Below, piece by piece: positions 1 through 13,600 of a DNA stretch of 64,000 nt (its first letter is position 1; each line of letters starts with the position of its first letter). The notes beneath the pieces were generated by a model. The model ran no database searches, was not told where the DNA came from, and saw only the letters and a program-made list of their open reading frames with translations. The position numbers and the translations under genes are program-made. Source of the DNA: Strigamia acuminata. Lineage: Eukaryota > Arthropoda > Chilopoda > Geophilomorpha > Linotaeniidae. The stretch lies in the NCBI GenBank assembly GCA_949358305.1, contig OX442321.1:8829605-8893604 (forward strand), in the 5' to 3' direction.

Positions 1-3000
1 CTTTTATTTGAACTTGGTATAGCCGGAAGCCCGCTCGAGATCAAAGGATCAATAAAAGCGGACCCTGTCTCCTGTGTGTGCCTGTTATATCTCCAAGGAA
101 TAAACTATGTTGCTCCAACTCGGATTTACTATAACTGAGTGACGTTGAGATGTTCCGACAAATTCAAACTCTTGTCGAGCAATGATCAACAGAAAAAGAA
201 GATTTTTCAAATCTTTTTATTGACATAATGCCGAAATGTTGGTTGAATATCAGTTGAGAAAGTGGGATCAATACGGGATGTTTTTAAATTTCTTCTTTTA
301 AAGTTGTGCATTTATACAAGAGCAATTTAGTATGATAAATTTTTAATATCTTTTATCTTCACAAGTAAAAAAAAAAACGAAAAGAAGAAGAAGAAAGGTA
401 CCGGTATGTGTTTTTTTCTGAAATGTATAAGTAATATTTTATATTAAATTCAGCCATTAAAGATTGGATGATGAGATCATGGTATTGATTATTTTTCTTT
501 CCAAGTTTAAAGTGTTATCGCTAATCGCTTGACATTAAAAAGATACAATATAAATAAATATTTCAAAACGACGTCGAAACGAGATTAAAATTGCATGGAA
601 ATTTATATAAATACAAGCCCGACTGAAATTCGCCAAATCTGGCAATACACACAACAATTCTCGAATTCAGATAATAGGTCATATTTTATTACGAACTTTT
701 TTTTTCTTCTTTTGCTGGCAACGACACAAAAGAATGTCACCCGAAACCACAATTCGCTTCGCTTCACCGGAGCAGTTTGTTTGACACAGTAGTTTTCAAA
801 AATGCCTTTCTTTCAAATTTATAATATGTTGTGTCAGGTAAATTCTATATGCAACGCATTCGGAAATGGTAATGCATCACAAACCTGACTCGTTTTAACG
901 CTCCACTTTGTCCGATATATATTCAGCTCGATTTAATTGCAGGAAATTGGTAAAATCACATGAAAATTTTCTCTATTTAAAAATCATTTCGGCTCTAACC
1001 GAATAAGAGGATCAAGATGGCCGCTGCACAATTGCATTTACTCCAATGAATACTATAGGAATATGAACTTTTTTCCTTTTCCTTTACCCCAAATAGGATC
1101 TATTGATTTGAAGCAAAGCTCGCGGACTCACGCTCTGCAGGCGAATGAGATTTGGAGATTTTTTTTCCCTCCCCCTACACTTGTAGATGACAGGTGATGT
1201 GAGGCAGCGAGTGTCAAACACATCTGCCCAGGTGAAAGAAGAAAACGTGAACTGAATGTCGAAAGCCACGGCAATAAGGCGGGGTTAAGTTTTGGGCAGC
1301 ACCGAAATTCAAATTTTAAATTGCAACCAAATGGTAATTAACACCACCTGCAGGCGACAGTCTGTATTTTGAATCAGAGCTGGATCGTCATTAATGAAAT
1401 ACGATTTCTCAGTAATGACAATTAAGTTCAAACCAATGAACTTGCATCAAATAAATACACATCTAATTGCTCGTTCTCCACGATTATATCCATCTGCTCC
1501 TTTCATTTCTTCCATGCAATTGTGCACAAATAATGGACGCAGATTCCCTGTTTACAGTGTCTGTTGTTTATGTACACATTTCTCAACATGCGAACCAAGT
1601 TTTCCAACTTTCATCCTTGTTTATATAAGAATCAATACATCAATTTTCATTTAGTGTTTTTTTTTTTTCTTTTCTCTTTTACTTGTGCTATCGTAAGAAA
1701 AGATTGAGGTCATAGTTGACATTTTTCAATCTCAGCCAATGTTAAGTCTGGACCAAAACTGTATTTCATGTTTACGGTAGTTAAAGGGAAATATAGAAAT
1801 TTAATAGGACGGACACTATAAAATTGTAAGAACGTCATCAACAGTCGAGATAAGAAAAAAAATTAATTTATTAGCTTTTAAACTGCATCCAACTCTTCCA
1901 AAAATCTTTTAATTTATGTGAATATAACTGAACATTATTCATAAAATGTTAACTCTGAATATTCAAGCTTTAATATATTCCAAAAAGTTTAAGTAAACAG
2001 ATACGATTTAACCCAAGGCATGTTAGTCTTTTACCTTAGCATTAATAATGTTGACCAGATGACGATATTTGTAACGCTTCTGGACGCTTAAAATTTTCAA
2101 AGAACACCTGTGAGGCCAGTAACTACGAGAATTTGTCTCTTCGTGTAGAAACAAGAGCTTAATATTGAGTTTTTAATTATTATTATCTCACAGATGGCAT
2201 CTTGAAGCCGAATTCAAACTGCAGTTTGCATGCATTAATTTCAAAATGCGTGTTGCATTTATGCATTTAGAAATATGTATCGTTCCCAATTAAAAACAAC
2301 ACGAGCGTTATTTTGCCACTTTAACTTACAAGTTAGAAATGTGCAGGATTTGACGATAAATGTCTATCCTGCGCACACCTTTCCTTAAAATAAACCCATT
2401 CATCTATCTAAACTTCGTTTCTTCTTCTTTTTTTTTGTAATATACCCAAATAAATCAAAACTGTCGTGCCAACAAACGACAAACAACAAAGTCAGTTTTT
2501 AAGTAGTAAATACTTTGTCAAACCGAGCAATAAGCAAAAGATCAAATAGTCTTTTTCAATTTTCCTTTGACCTAGAGACATCAATCAAAACACTCGTGTT
2601 GTTTCCACCATTTCAAAGACCACAATCAACTTGGAGCAGCTTTACAACTGCAAACAACCATCAACAATTTCGGAAGGTGCCTTAAAGCAAGAAAGAAGAA
2701 GAGAAGAAAAAAGGGAGCGGGTGAAGGAAGACTGCAAAAAGAGGGAGGGGTTGCATTCCCTTTAAGGTCCGTCTGGGTCCTCCGGGCTTCAATCAAAACT
2801 GCGAGTGATGCGCGGGAAAAGGGAAGGCGTAGTTGAGCTTCGGGCCAGAAATAGGGACGCTCTGACAACCCTAGCTAATCAGTGGGTGGAAACTCGAGAA
2901 GAATTTCCAGTCCTAACTGATCGATTATTTTTGTATCTTGCTTCTCCCTCCAAGGGTCCTAAGAGATCCTTTTCTCCAGAGAGACAAAAGAGAAGTACAA

Positions 3001-6000
3001 AGAACAGAAAAAGAAAATGTAAGAGTCGAAAAAAGATGCACCTCTATGAGATAAGTATACGGTTTTTTCCTTTTTTTCTTTTACCTTTCGTACACGTATG
3101 TTGGAAAAGCGTGGTTGTTATTCACACATCCGTACATAAAAAAAGCACGTTTTCGCACTTTTTACCATATGTCACTTTAAAAGGAGAAGTAGAAAATACA
3201 CGTGCTTCACTTTTTTACATTAATGTCGTAAAGAGAGGATGAGAAAAAAAAATCTGGTGTAAAAAAATAAATAAAAAACGAAGGGGAGAAAAAAGAAAAA
3301 AAAATTTTCATACCTCACTTTTTTATTGCTCGAGCAACAATGCAATCTATCCCAGAATGCAATTCCCGTGAAAGTTTTATATGATTGCAGAAGTACAAAT
3401 TTGACAAGTTCTGCGAGCAATAAAAATTAAGCCATCTTCCGCAAGACGGCGCTAACACACTTCGTGGCCCCCCGAAAATAAAAGATCATGTGAAAGGTCA
3501 GATATGAGAAACGAGAGCGATGTGCAAGACGCGTTGTTATATCGAGGGACAATTATCGAGGCCAGCAGCAAAGCGATCACGAACCGAGGAAAAGGGGCAG
3601 CGAAAGAAGGAGCGAGACGAGGACTGCTTCAACGCCAGTGCCATTAACCCGTTTGACCCTCTGTGCAAGTTAAACGTAAAAGTTGCAAATGAATAGATGA
3701 AGGTAGCTAAGATTGACTGATTAATTCATTTAAAAGTTTAGAATATTTCTCAAGATAAAAATCACACGACTGCAATGGTAATGGCCGCGCTTGTTGGGAC
3801 ATAATGTAGTCAAATCTATTGTAGTTTAAACTATAAATGGAATTACAATATCTGATAACAAATTGGCAGTAAAAGCGGTGTGAAGGCTTCAAGAGGAACT
3901 TTCTATTCCCCAATTCCCATAATGCACTTTGGTTGTGTTCGTAGGAAAATTAAATTAAACAAGAAAATAGAAACGTGTCTAAAACGCATTTTAGGATTGC
4001 TCCGTTGGTCAAATTACTGCGCCATTTTGTGATTGCGGCCATGCTGGGTAAAAAATAAATTTAAAAAAGTTAACTTACCGTCCATTTTCAATTTCAGTTG
4101 TTTTTAAAAACCTCCCGCTTGAAAGACAGAACAAATCAAGTCTATTGCTGGAGCATTTAAAAGAAAAGCACGCCTATTGTCTACACTTGGACAGACCCCG
4201 TTTGGTGACCCAAATTCCTAAGATTTTATGCCCAGGCCTTTAATTGGTATAGAATGTCCAAACCGAGTTAACAATCTTTTGAAACTAACCAATGGAACTT
4301 TGTTATTAATTCTAGGCACGCTTACTACTAAACAAATTCATGATTCAAAAATCATGCTTCCGCATTTGTTTTCCTTCTGTTTCCGGCGCATGTGTTTTGA
4401 CTACGGAAGCGATAAGAATCAAGGATCATAGTTATTGATTTGAAGAAATATTTTCCATTCCAAAATCTTTCAAGCAGTAATTCTTTCTACAAGAATTTAA
4501 TGGGGAAGTGATGTCTCATTCAGAAAAATGAAATGTGATAAATGCGAGAGAGGTGAAGGCCAGTATTCAATTATATCATCAGTTTTAAGAAAATACAATT
4601 TCCTCACCATGTTTTGGCACTTAAAAACCAGTCGATATAAATTTAAGCTAGCCTGAAGTAAATCAGCTCCGAAACGAGAATTAAATTCGTTTTAAACGTG
4701 TCAAATTTAAATGTCTGTTGGAAAATTACAAAATTGAAATATTAAACATAATAATCCAACAGAAAAAGTCATTGAGAATTTATTCACTCCCCGCTGATTG
4801 CAAGTGACAGCACTAAATTTGTTTTAAATTTCAAGAAACTATTTAAAGCGAGATATAAAGTTACAAACAATTTATTAGGAGCATTACGTTAGTTCAATTC
4901 TTAACAACAGCTGCACTAAACTCTCAGAAAGTTACCTCGACCTATGGACTTGAGATTAAACATAAATAAAATCAAAATAAAGCAGACGACGTACTAGTAT
5001 AACCCAAATTGGCAAATAATAATGAAAAAGGTATTTCCTAACATATAACTCAATATTAACTTAAACAGTAGCAGTACTTGTGCTTTACTCGATCTTTCTC
5101 GATGCTATGCTACAGAATGAAGCAATATAAATGTCATTAAATTCCCACTAGCTTGTACAAATCAGAACATTTTACTTAGAGGCAAAGGTAAATAAAGATA
5201 AATCGATGAATAGAAATTGAAATACACGTGTTCACCTAACCTCCTTAAAGTGTTCTATTTGAATTTAATTGGAATTTAACATTGAAAAGTGTCCCAGCAC
5301 TTTTCAATGAAATTTACTTCAAATTCAGGATGAAAACGTTACCCTGTGACATAAAGAAAGTCAATAGCACTAGCACGGCTCTTTAAGCATAAACTAGAGT
5401 GAGTGAAAAAAGATTAAAGTGCTGTATGGTTTGGAGTGTCATCCGGTAAAAATTTTCCCATGGCGATGAAATGGTATTGAAAAATGGCATCTTGTAGCTG
5501 CTACTAATCATTAGTTAAAACATGTGACACTTGACAAAACTTCGATCCAATCTTGGCTCAGCAACTGTTGAAATCTCAGCATTAGCACATTTCCCCTTCT
5601 GTCTATTTCCAATTGGAAATCAATATCGATCTTAAAATAGGAATTTAAAACGGCTCAAACCCGACCACCAAAACGTCACTTTCCGCCAATTAACAAACCC
5701 GTGTTTATCGTCATCTCATCCAAGTCATGTGGGGCCAATTTATAACAACAAACCGATAGAAACTTCATTAGTATCTAGTTCAAATAACTTCATTTGCTGT
5801 CCAACGTTGCACCAGAATAAAGTATTATTTTATAAAGTCGTAAAAAAAAACATCTATTCTCTTTTAAGTTTACAGATGGAAATGTGAATTTTTCAAAAAG
5901 CCAGCCAAATGTAAGTAGAAATCAATACGAAATGCTGATTTGTTTGAGAATGAGATGATATCGGAAGATGAAAAATTGGATTTAATATAATAAATTAAAG

Positions 6001-9000
6001 AAACACAATTTCAAATAAATAAAAAAACAAAAAAAAAAATGACTTGGTTATTTCCTTAATCAAAAATATCGAATTATAATCAATTGAATATTTTTTTATT
6101 TCAATTTTTCTTTCGCTTTTCTTATTGATTAATTTTTTTTTATATTTCAATTCAGAATGTCGTGTATTATTATTTCTTTTTTTTTTAATTTTCTGCCGTT
6201 TGCCCTCAGGAAATTTTTATAATAAACTTTGCAACCACCGAAGAGAGCAAGGAATGAAGTCATAGCTCTCGTGAACCCTGAGTGACGTTGACTTATTAAG
6301 GAAAAGGAACCGAATGAGAAAGTTAATATTTTAGCAGGGTCCAAGATGAACTCATTTTTCCTCTCCAAGGGTTGGAAATAGAAGCAATTTACACACACTT
6401 TCATCTTGCACGCGACCCTGCAACACTAACATGGATATTGCAAAAAGAAGGCAAAACTAATGTAGAGCAAGAGACTCAACTTAGGCTCTTCAAATTCCAT
6501 TGGCCATTTATACCCCTTTCTCACTGGACTTCCCAAAGTGAAGCCCAGAAAATGGCGCCCGAGAGACCCATTCAGCTCTCGTGATCTTCTGTCCAGGAAT
6601 GGAAACGCGCTTTTAAATCACGTGCTGATTGGGACTATATAGCGCTCCTTTTAAGGTCAGATGGATTTATGGTAACCCTGTTAGAATTGTAAAGAAATTT
6701 TGAACTTTCTTCTTCCCAGGAAACACCTAATGTATTTTTCCAGCTCAAAAGATTTGTGTTTATTCAAGAGCTAAAAATTCCATGGTTACCCTTGGGTACA
6801 CAGTTAGTGGTTTCGCATCACTGGCTCTCTGTCTGAATTCTTATCTCTTTTTCCTTTTTGAGGTTTGTTTTTGTTTTGTTTTGCCCCCAGATTCCAAATT
6901 GCTAGTCTTTCTATGTTTTCTTTCGCAGTATGCGACTTGTGCTCTTCATTGTTTATTACATTTATAAGCCATAAAAAAAATTTAATACGGACTATGTTTT
7001 TTCTTGGAACAACCATTTATATGTCATCTACAGGCTATTGTATATTATCACAACAGCAATACCATAGACTAATATGTGTCGTCTTGACAAATTCACGGTA
7101 ACCATTATAAGCAAAATATGGAATTGTTCCAGCTTGAGTTGAAAAAGCCAAATGTGACATGTTTATTCCAGGTAATAAAATAATAAAAGTCAAGACCCTT
7201 TGTCCGGTACATAAGTTACAACAGCAATGTACAAGGAAAGTGACACGTGTCAATTCAAAGAAGAAGAAATGTATCAATCAAAAAAAAAAAAAAATCAATG
7301 ACAAAAACAAAAGCTTTTATTCCCTTCTAATTTTTTTCTTTTGTTTTCATTCAATTAAATTTCCAAAAAAAAAAGCACAACGAGAACACTATTCATTTAA
7401 AAGAAATGGAAAATCTCCATTACTTACATTTCCCAATATTTTTTCTTAATATCTTTTTATTTGGAGCGAGCAACGACTCAAAATTCCTAACAACCACTCC
7501 TAAATGCCATCTTTTCTTATCGGCAATTATAAAAACAAAAAAGAAATCCAATAGCAAAAAAAAAAGAAAAAAATTATCGAAGTCGCAAAAAAATACAAGA
7601 AAGAAAATAAAGAATTCAGTACCATGCAGTGAAGCCAAATTGAAGCTATTGAAGGGGCAAAGTAAGAATCAAAATTGAATTGTGACTCAATCCTTGTGAA
7701 AATTGTGGAAGTAAACTGCTTTTAAAATGACAATCAATTTTTATTTCCAAAATAGCAACAACAACTCTTTTTCATTCCCAACACACACAGTCTAGGCGAA
7801 GACAGACAGAGAGTTTCGACCGCTATCCTACTTTCCCCAAACACATGTGGTTTAGCCAATCAAGAATATGTCATCGTAGTAGACCGGCACCTGTCGATGT
7901 AGTGGAAACGACATGGGAGTTGGCACAAGTGGAAAGTGAAAGGTTGGTTGAGCTCCAATTTAGACTGACTGTCAACTGGCAAGAGTTGCGGCAGTAAAGG
8001 GTTTTCACTAAAGTTGGCTAAAGTTGCAACGAAATGACGCAGCAGCCACAACAACTTGCATATGCCTCTGCAAAAGTGATGTACACGTGTTGATGACATC
8101 ATTCTCCAAAGCGACAATTTGTCTTGTCATATTTCTTAATAAAACAGAGATAACGGGCAAAATGTGTGGCCGAAATCCAACGATAAACAAAGTCGTAAAA
8201 AGCAGGCACAAAACCACACAACACCCAATCTCACAAAACTCTTCACTTCTCTCGCACGACCTCACTTTCACCTTGATTCATTCCATCCCACACACCAAAA
8301 AACGAATGCCATCTTCCCCGACCAACATATTTAAATTGATAGATGCCATCCTTTTATTTTTTTAAATTTTAATTTAATTTAATTTTTTCCTCAACTCAAT
8401 ACGCTGCAAAAATGAAATAACGAAATGGACTTTTGATCTAGTTAAATCCCATTCGTCAAACTAAATCCAATTTCCACTTGGCAGTGAGGAAATGACCAAG
8501 TATCTTGAGATGATATGATTAGATACCCCGCAGCACGAGCGAAACTACTCAGTGATATACTTCCTTGCAAGCTAAAACTATCAACATATCTAGGATATCC
8601 ATGATTGGTTTCGCACCATCATCTCATTCCATCAGATAAAAAAGACAGCACCCCTCCAGGGCGGCGTCCGCGCCGCTTTTACCTACCTGGTGAATGATGG
8701 GCACGCGCCTCGGAATGGAATGTGCGATGATGGGTGCTTCACATCTTCTTTATTATAACATAACCCTTTGTAAAACAAAAATGCAATGATGGAGATGGAT
8801 TCGCATATAAAATATAGCAATATCCTAAGCGTGTTTATGCTGGCCGAGTGCCAGATTGAAGAACAGCGAAAATGCATTAAAAGATATCCCCGCTTTCCAC
8901 CATTTATGGCTTTCTGTTTTAGACTATTCCAAAATCCAAGTTGCAAACAATATACGTTCTACTTCTTAGGCAAGATGCTGAATAATTCCACTGCGAGTCT

Positions 9001-9850
9001 GCGTTTCAATGGTGGCCGAGATGAAAACATGTTTTTGGCAACAACAATAATAGCAGCAACAACAATCCCATGTCCACTTCTTTTATGCTAAAATATTTTT
9101 TTATTCTCCAACAAAATTGAAAACAGTTTTGTTGAAGCTCTATTATTGCAAATTTTGTATTTATCCAGCTTTGCCTTCAAGGGAATTTATGTAAACATTT
9201 TAAAATTCAAAATAAAAAAATAATAACTTAAAAACACATTAGTTATTAAAGAATGTAGTGCCATATGCAAAACCTCGCAACGTGGTTTTTAACATATCAT
9301 GCAAAATTTGTAATGTTTTACATTTCGGAACACGAAAAAGCTTTCTGACCATGTCGGTTGGGGTCTGCATATAAAAAAATAATGTTGTAAAATACTAACA
9401 CTTAATTAGAATCGAGTTTTTAATATTAAAGAGAAAGAAAACATCTGCACTGTGACTTTAATATACTTTTAGTGTGTGCCACATGTTTAGAAATGTTAGT
9501 TTTTACTTTTTTTTTCTGTTTGTTCTTGAATGTAAATCTCCATTTTTCCAGTGGTTTTAATGGTTCTTAAACTGCTAAGTGAAAATAATTATCACTTGAA
9601 ATAGACTTTAATTACCAGCCTTTCAACTTCTGTTAGTCAGAATACAATGTGCAAGTTATTGCGATCCCATTATATCTCATGTCTACAAAAATTTCAATTA
9701 AATTTTTCTTCAGCTCTTTTAAAACATTTAATCTCTTTCAAAAGAAGTTAATTAAAGAGAGATACCATCTTATACATACAACCATTTTACGCTTTTCCAT
9801 TAGAATTGCGACGAATTTACCACTTCTTGTATTGAAATATGTAAATTATA
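1..9850. other. intergenic, AT-rich, no gene seen
   Basis: I find no coding region I can support here. Open frames are short, low in complexity, overlap on both strands and show no recognisable domain. The stretch contains a polypurine tract (about 2690-2755), A/T runs, a perfect 12-bp stem with a 6-nt loop (5280-5309), and AAAATGGCG-type sites at 4020-4028 (minus) and 6549-6559 (plus), plus a related AAGATGGCCGC at 1014-1024. It may be intergenic or part of a very long intron; the sequence alone does not decide. Confidence 0.6.
5280..5309. repeat. short perfect hairpin
   Basis: A 12-nt arm (5280-5291) and its exact reverse complement (5298-5309) flank the 6-nt loop TCCCAG. The stem is too short for a microRNA precursor and has no U-tract. 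It is probably a chance or decayed inverted repeat. Confidence 0.5.
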
Positions 9851-10632
9851 CTCCCTCTGTCCCAAATTATGGTATACATTTCTACTATTATTTTTGTCCC
9901 AAATTATGGTATACATTTGAAGTTTTATTTGATTTTTATCATTATAAAAATGCAAAATTAATATAATTAAGTTAAATTATAAATAAATTAAGTAAACAAT
10001 AAATAATATGAAGTAAATAATAACAATAAAAAATAAAGAGTAAACAATAACAATAAATAATGCTCCATAACAATAACTTGTAATGATTGCTCTGAATTTG
10101 TGAATTTTGTAATTGTTGCTACTCTTTGCTATCATCCCTGACTCCATACAACATTGCAATGTCAAAAATACATTGTTATGTTTATCATTTGGCAGGAATA
10201 TGTCCTTTATTGTATTGTTTTTAACTTCTGCCAAATAGTTAGTCGAGTAATTTCAATTTGCCTGCAAATTTCATTAATGATGCTTTATTCCCAACAATGC
10301 TTTGTTTCAGCAAGAGCTGTTGTATAAAATTTTGCCGATTATCAGTTAATTTCTTCTATTTTGTCATTTTTCTTTGGAAACAGCCATTTTTCAAATTCAT
10401 TTTCACTTTACTTTAAGCACAACAGGTGTCACTTAATTTTGAGTGCATTTTGAGAAGATGCAACTCAAGAATAACGGAATGATAAAACTAATTACCCATA
10501 ATGCAATCCATTGGTTAGCAAACACACTTAATTTTGAAGGATATTCAGTTAAAATATCTTAGAAATATACAAAACCAACAATAATCGGGAATTTTTTAGA
10601 GAAATGTATACCATAATTTGGGACAGAGGGAG
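9851..10632 (-). mobile_element. Tc1/mariner-type non-autonomous element, copy A
   Basis: A 782-bp element with perfect terminal inverted repeats of 33 bp (9851-9883 and 10600-10632), beginning CTCCCTCTGTCCCAAATTAT. TA dinucleotides on both sides (9849-9850, 10633-10634) fit the target-site duplication of the IS630-Tc1-mariner superfamily. Part of the terminus is repeated internally at 9896-9918. On the minus strand near 10272-10225 a decayed frame reads EICRQIEIT..., like the helix-turn-helix of a transposase, but stops interrupt it on both sides, so this copy cannot mobilise itself. A second copy lies at 25661-26451 in the opposite orientation. Strand is given as the direction of the transposase remnant. 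Confidence 0.85.
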
Positions 10633-13600
10633 TAACATTTTCTTCTGCCATCAAAATTCATTTCAATCATGATCATGAATATATGACAAAAATAACAAGC
10701 CTAATAACATAAAATTTGCATTTTATGAGATTTCACGTTTCTCATCGATCATGCTAATTGAATTAGATGGTACTCGGATACAGAAGGATGCTTGTACACT
10801 GTAGTTCATGTGCACAGAGCGTTTTACATATGGTTCAATGTGTAAACTTTGTGTAATTAGGAGGTCTGAATTATGTAGCAGATCACAGCTCAGCGGAATA
10901 ATGTAAATCTGTGTTGTGCTACAAGTCAAGTGTAGTGGAAAGCAAAGGGTAAACGTATTTCAGTTTTATGCGGCCTACGACTTTTGTAGCTCGTAGCGGG
11001 ATATACACGGACCATATACCCACAGTGCAATGCAATTTTATAGCTCAAAGTCACAAACTAAGACGTGAGAAATTCTGTGCAAAAAAAAAAAAATTTCAAA
11101 AAAAAATTTCAAAAAAAATGTAAATAAAAAAGGAAAAGTATGTAAAGAAAAAATATTTTCAGCCAAACTCTGCTGCTTTTAGATAAATTTTATTTGTTAA
11201 AAAAAAAAAAAATTTTACCAACTCATAAATAATATATTTAGAAGAAGAAAAAAAAATCTGAATTTAATAATTCCACACCTTGAGCGTAAATCATCCCGAA
11301 TTCAAATATTAAACATCGTTGAAATGTGAAAAAGTCATCAATAAAGTAATAGCCCTTCCTTCTCTTAAAGCCCACACTGCAATGCTTTCCGCGCATTTTA
11401 CGTCAAGTTCAGTATTGTGCCGTTAAGCCGAACCCTGTGCGGAGTTTTCTGCTTCCAAATTTTTCTCATTTGGACTTTTGCAGTCACCGCGTAATATGCA
11501 TCAAGAATTCCCCCAGGTTACATCGCGCCACGCATGCGCCCTCCTACAAGTAATTTGCACGCACCATACCATTTCGTCTCGCCTTAATTCATTCTTACAA
11601 AATACCACTCCACTGGGAATCCCACAGCCCTTCAACAATTCACTCCTTTTATAACAATGACGCCAACCGAAACGCATGCGTCTACTCCAACACATAAAAC
11701 ACTAAACTTAGAATGAAGGAGAGGAAAAAAAAATATAATAATAAACTTTTTAAATTTCTTTATATTTTATACAAAATGTCGTTAAGGGCTTGTATAACTT
11801 GACTCATCGCGTGTGAAAAAAGTAATTCGAAAATTTTAATTACAATTTCATGAATAAGGAAACGCAAACAAAAATTTAAAAAAATCGGATGTACGAACAC
11901 AATCCGCCTACGAACATTCCTCGCATATAAGTTACCTCTTATCCACCAACCCGCAATTAAAATTCATATTTTGTCCTAGTTTCATCACAACTCCATTATA
12001 ATTAACACAAAAGTCAATTAGATCAATCAATTTACAATAAATTTTTCGCCTCATTTTATTACGAAAGTAATTTCCATCAGTCAAATGCAGGTAAATGCAT
12101 TTCCTTCACGCCATCAGTTAATTGAGAGCATAAATTACAACATTCAATTTACAGCTAAATTACTTCTTCTCGTCCCCTTCCCACCTCCCACCTCTTCCTC
12201 TCCTAATTTATATCATACTATTAGAGAGCAGCAAATAAAAATGAAAGCTTAAATTTCTTGATGCGAATATTATTATTTCCCCTCTTTCCAACAACATAGT
12301 AATTTTCAGATAAGTAGTGCTGCGACAATTCAAAAGAAGTGCAACAACACATTGCGCCGTGTAAAGCAACGAGTGTGGAAAATGAACTCCGAATCGCATC
12401 TGAGAAGCGTCATAAAAAAATACTTAAAAATTATTTGCCCCAAAAAAATTCTTTTTTATGGTAGTCAACAGGATCTCAAATTATTAGCGTTACTAAATCA
12501 CTAAAGTCATTTTCATGTCGACGCATCAACTTTGCGCGGCAAATGGATCCAATACATTACACAAATTTAATTCAGAAACTTTTGAAAAATGCAGAACGTA
12601 TTACTACACAAATGCAAACGCTTTCCGTTTGGAGCATTAAACCAATTTGTTTTCTTGTAATCAAGTATAACAGCGTACAAAACATACTTATGACTGCTCA
12701 TTTCTCACAGACCTCATCACGAACAAACAAAACAAACAAACAAAAAACAGCATATGCAGCAAGCACAACAGCTTTCTTTCAATGCAATCAAGCAGCTCCG
12801 CAGTGGACCCATTTTTCACAAAATAGCTCAACATCGTATAATAACGGTGCCAAAACTTCGCTCGACCAAAAAGATTTAGCCAAAAAAAAACGGAAACGGA
12901 CTCGGAAATGAGCAACTTGAGATGGACCAAGTGGTCTTGATTTGTTTAATTGTGCTGGGATATCAGTTTTTTCCCACTTCAAAACTTTGGCAGTCCTTTA
13001 CAGAACTTTTCCTTTTTAAATCTTATTACGTGAGAACTTTAAAAGCAGATTTGGAATATCCTTATAATTTATTTTTATCTAAATTGTGTATTCGTTTCGA
13101 GGTAATCCCTCCTTAAATAGAAAATTGCAGCTTCTTACCTTAATACGATATCGCATGAGATGAAGAACGATGTCACGTCAAGAGGAGTTGCAAAATGGCG
13201 GCCTTGTGTTTACAAACAGCTGTTCTAGTGAACCTAAAAAATAAAATAATAAAAAAATAGTTAAAAGACAATAAAAGTTTGAAAATGGCACATATCTAAG
13301 AAGTAAGTGCTAAAAATCCAACACCTGATAAACTCGTGTTTCCCATAATCCCTTTCTCCAACAACTTGCTTCATTAGCAGAGAAAATGCGCTGTTTCTGC
13401 TTAGCACCTGCCAACGCGTGCGAACGAAGCTCACGTGCTTAATTGACTCGTCCTAATCTGCCTTCTCCACACTGGAATAATTGCTACTAATTTAATGCAA
13501 CTGAACAACCCTACCAACCCCCGGCAACCTCCACCTACTCGTTTAGCATATGGAGAACAACGCCAAGTGCTTCTAAATTGCGAAAACTCGACGAAATTGC

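Noticed and set aside
2805-3242. 145-codon plus-strand open frame
   Set aside because: Runs through a purine-rich then T-rich stretch, has a basic low-complexity middle and no recognisable motif or splice context; other frames are open as well.
9977-10234. 85-codon minus-strand frame shared with the frame at 26093-26314
   Set aside because: Similar frames in both copies arise because the mariner-type elements are homologous; the hydrophobic tails come from AT-rich repeats. Not a gene, though a transposase helix-turn-helix remnant is nearby in another frame.
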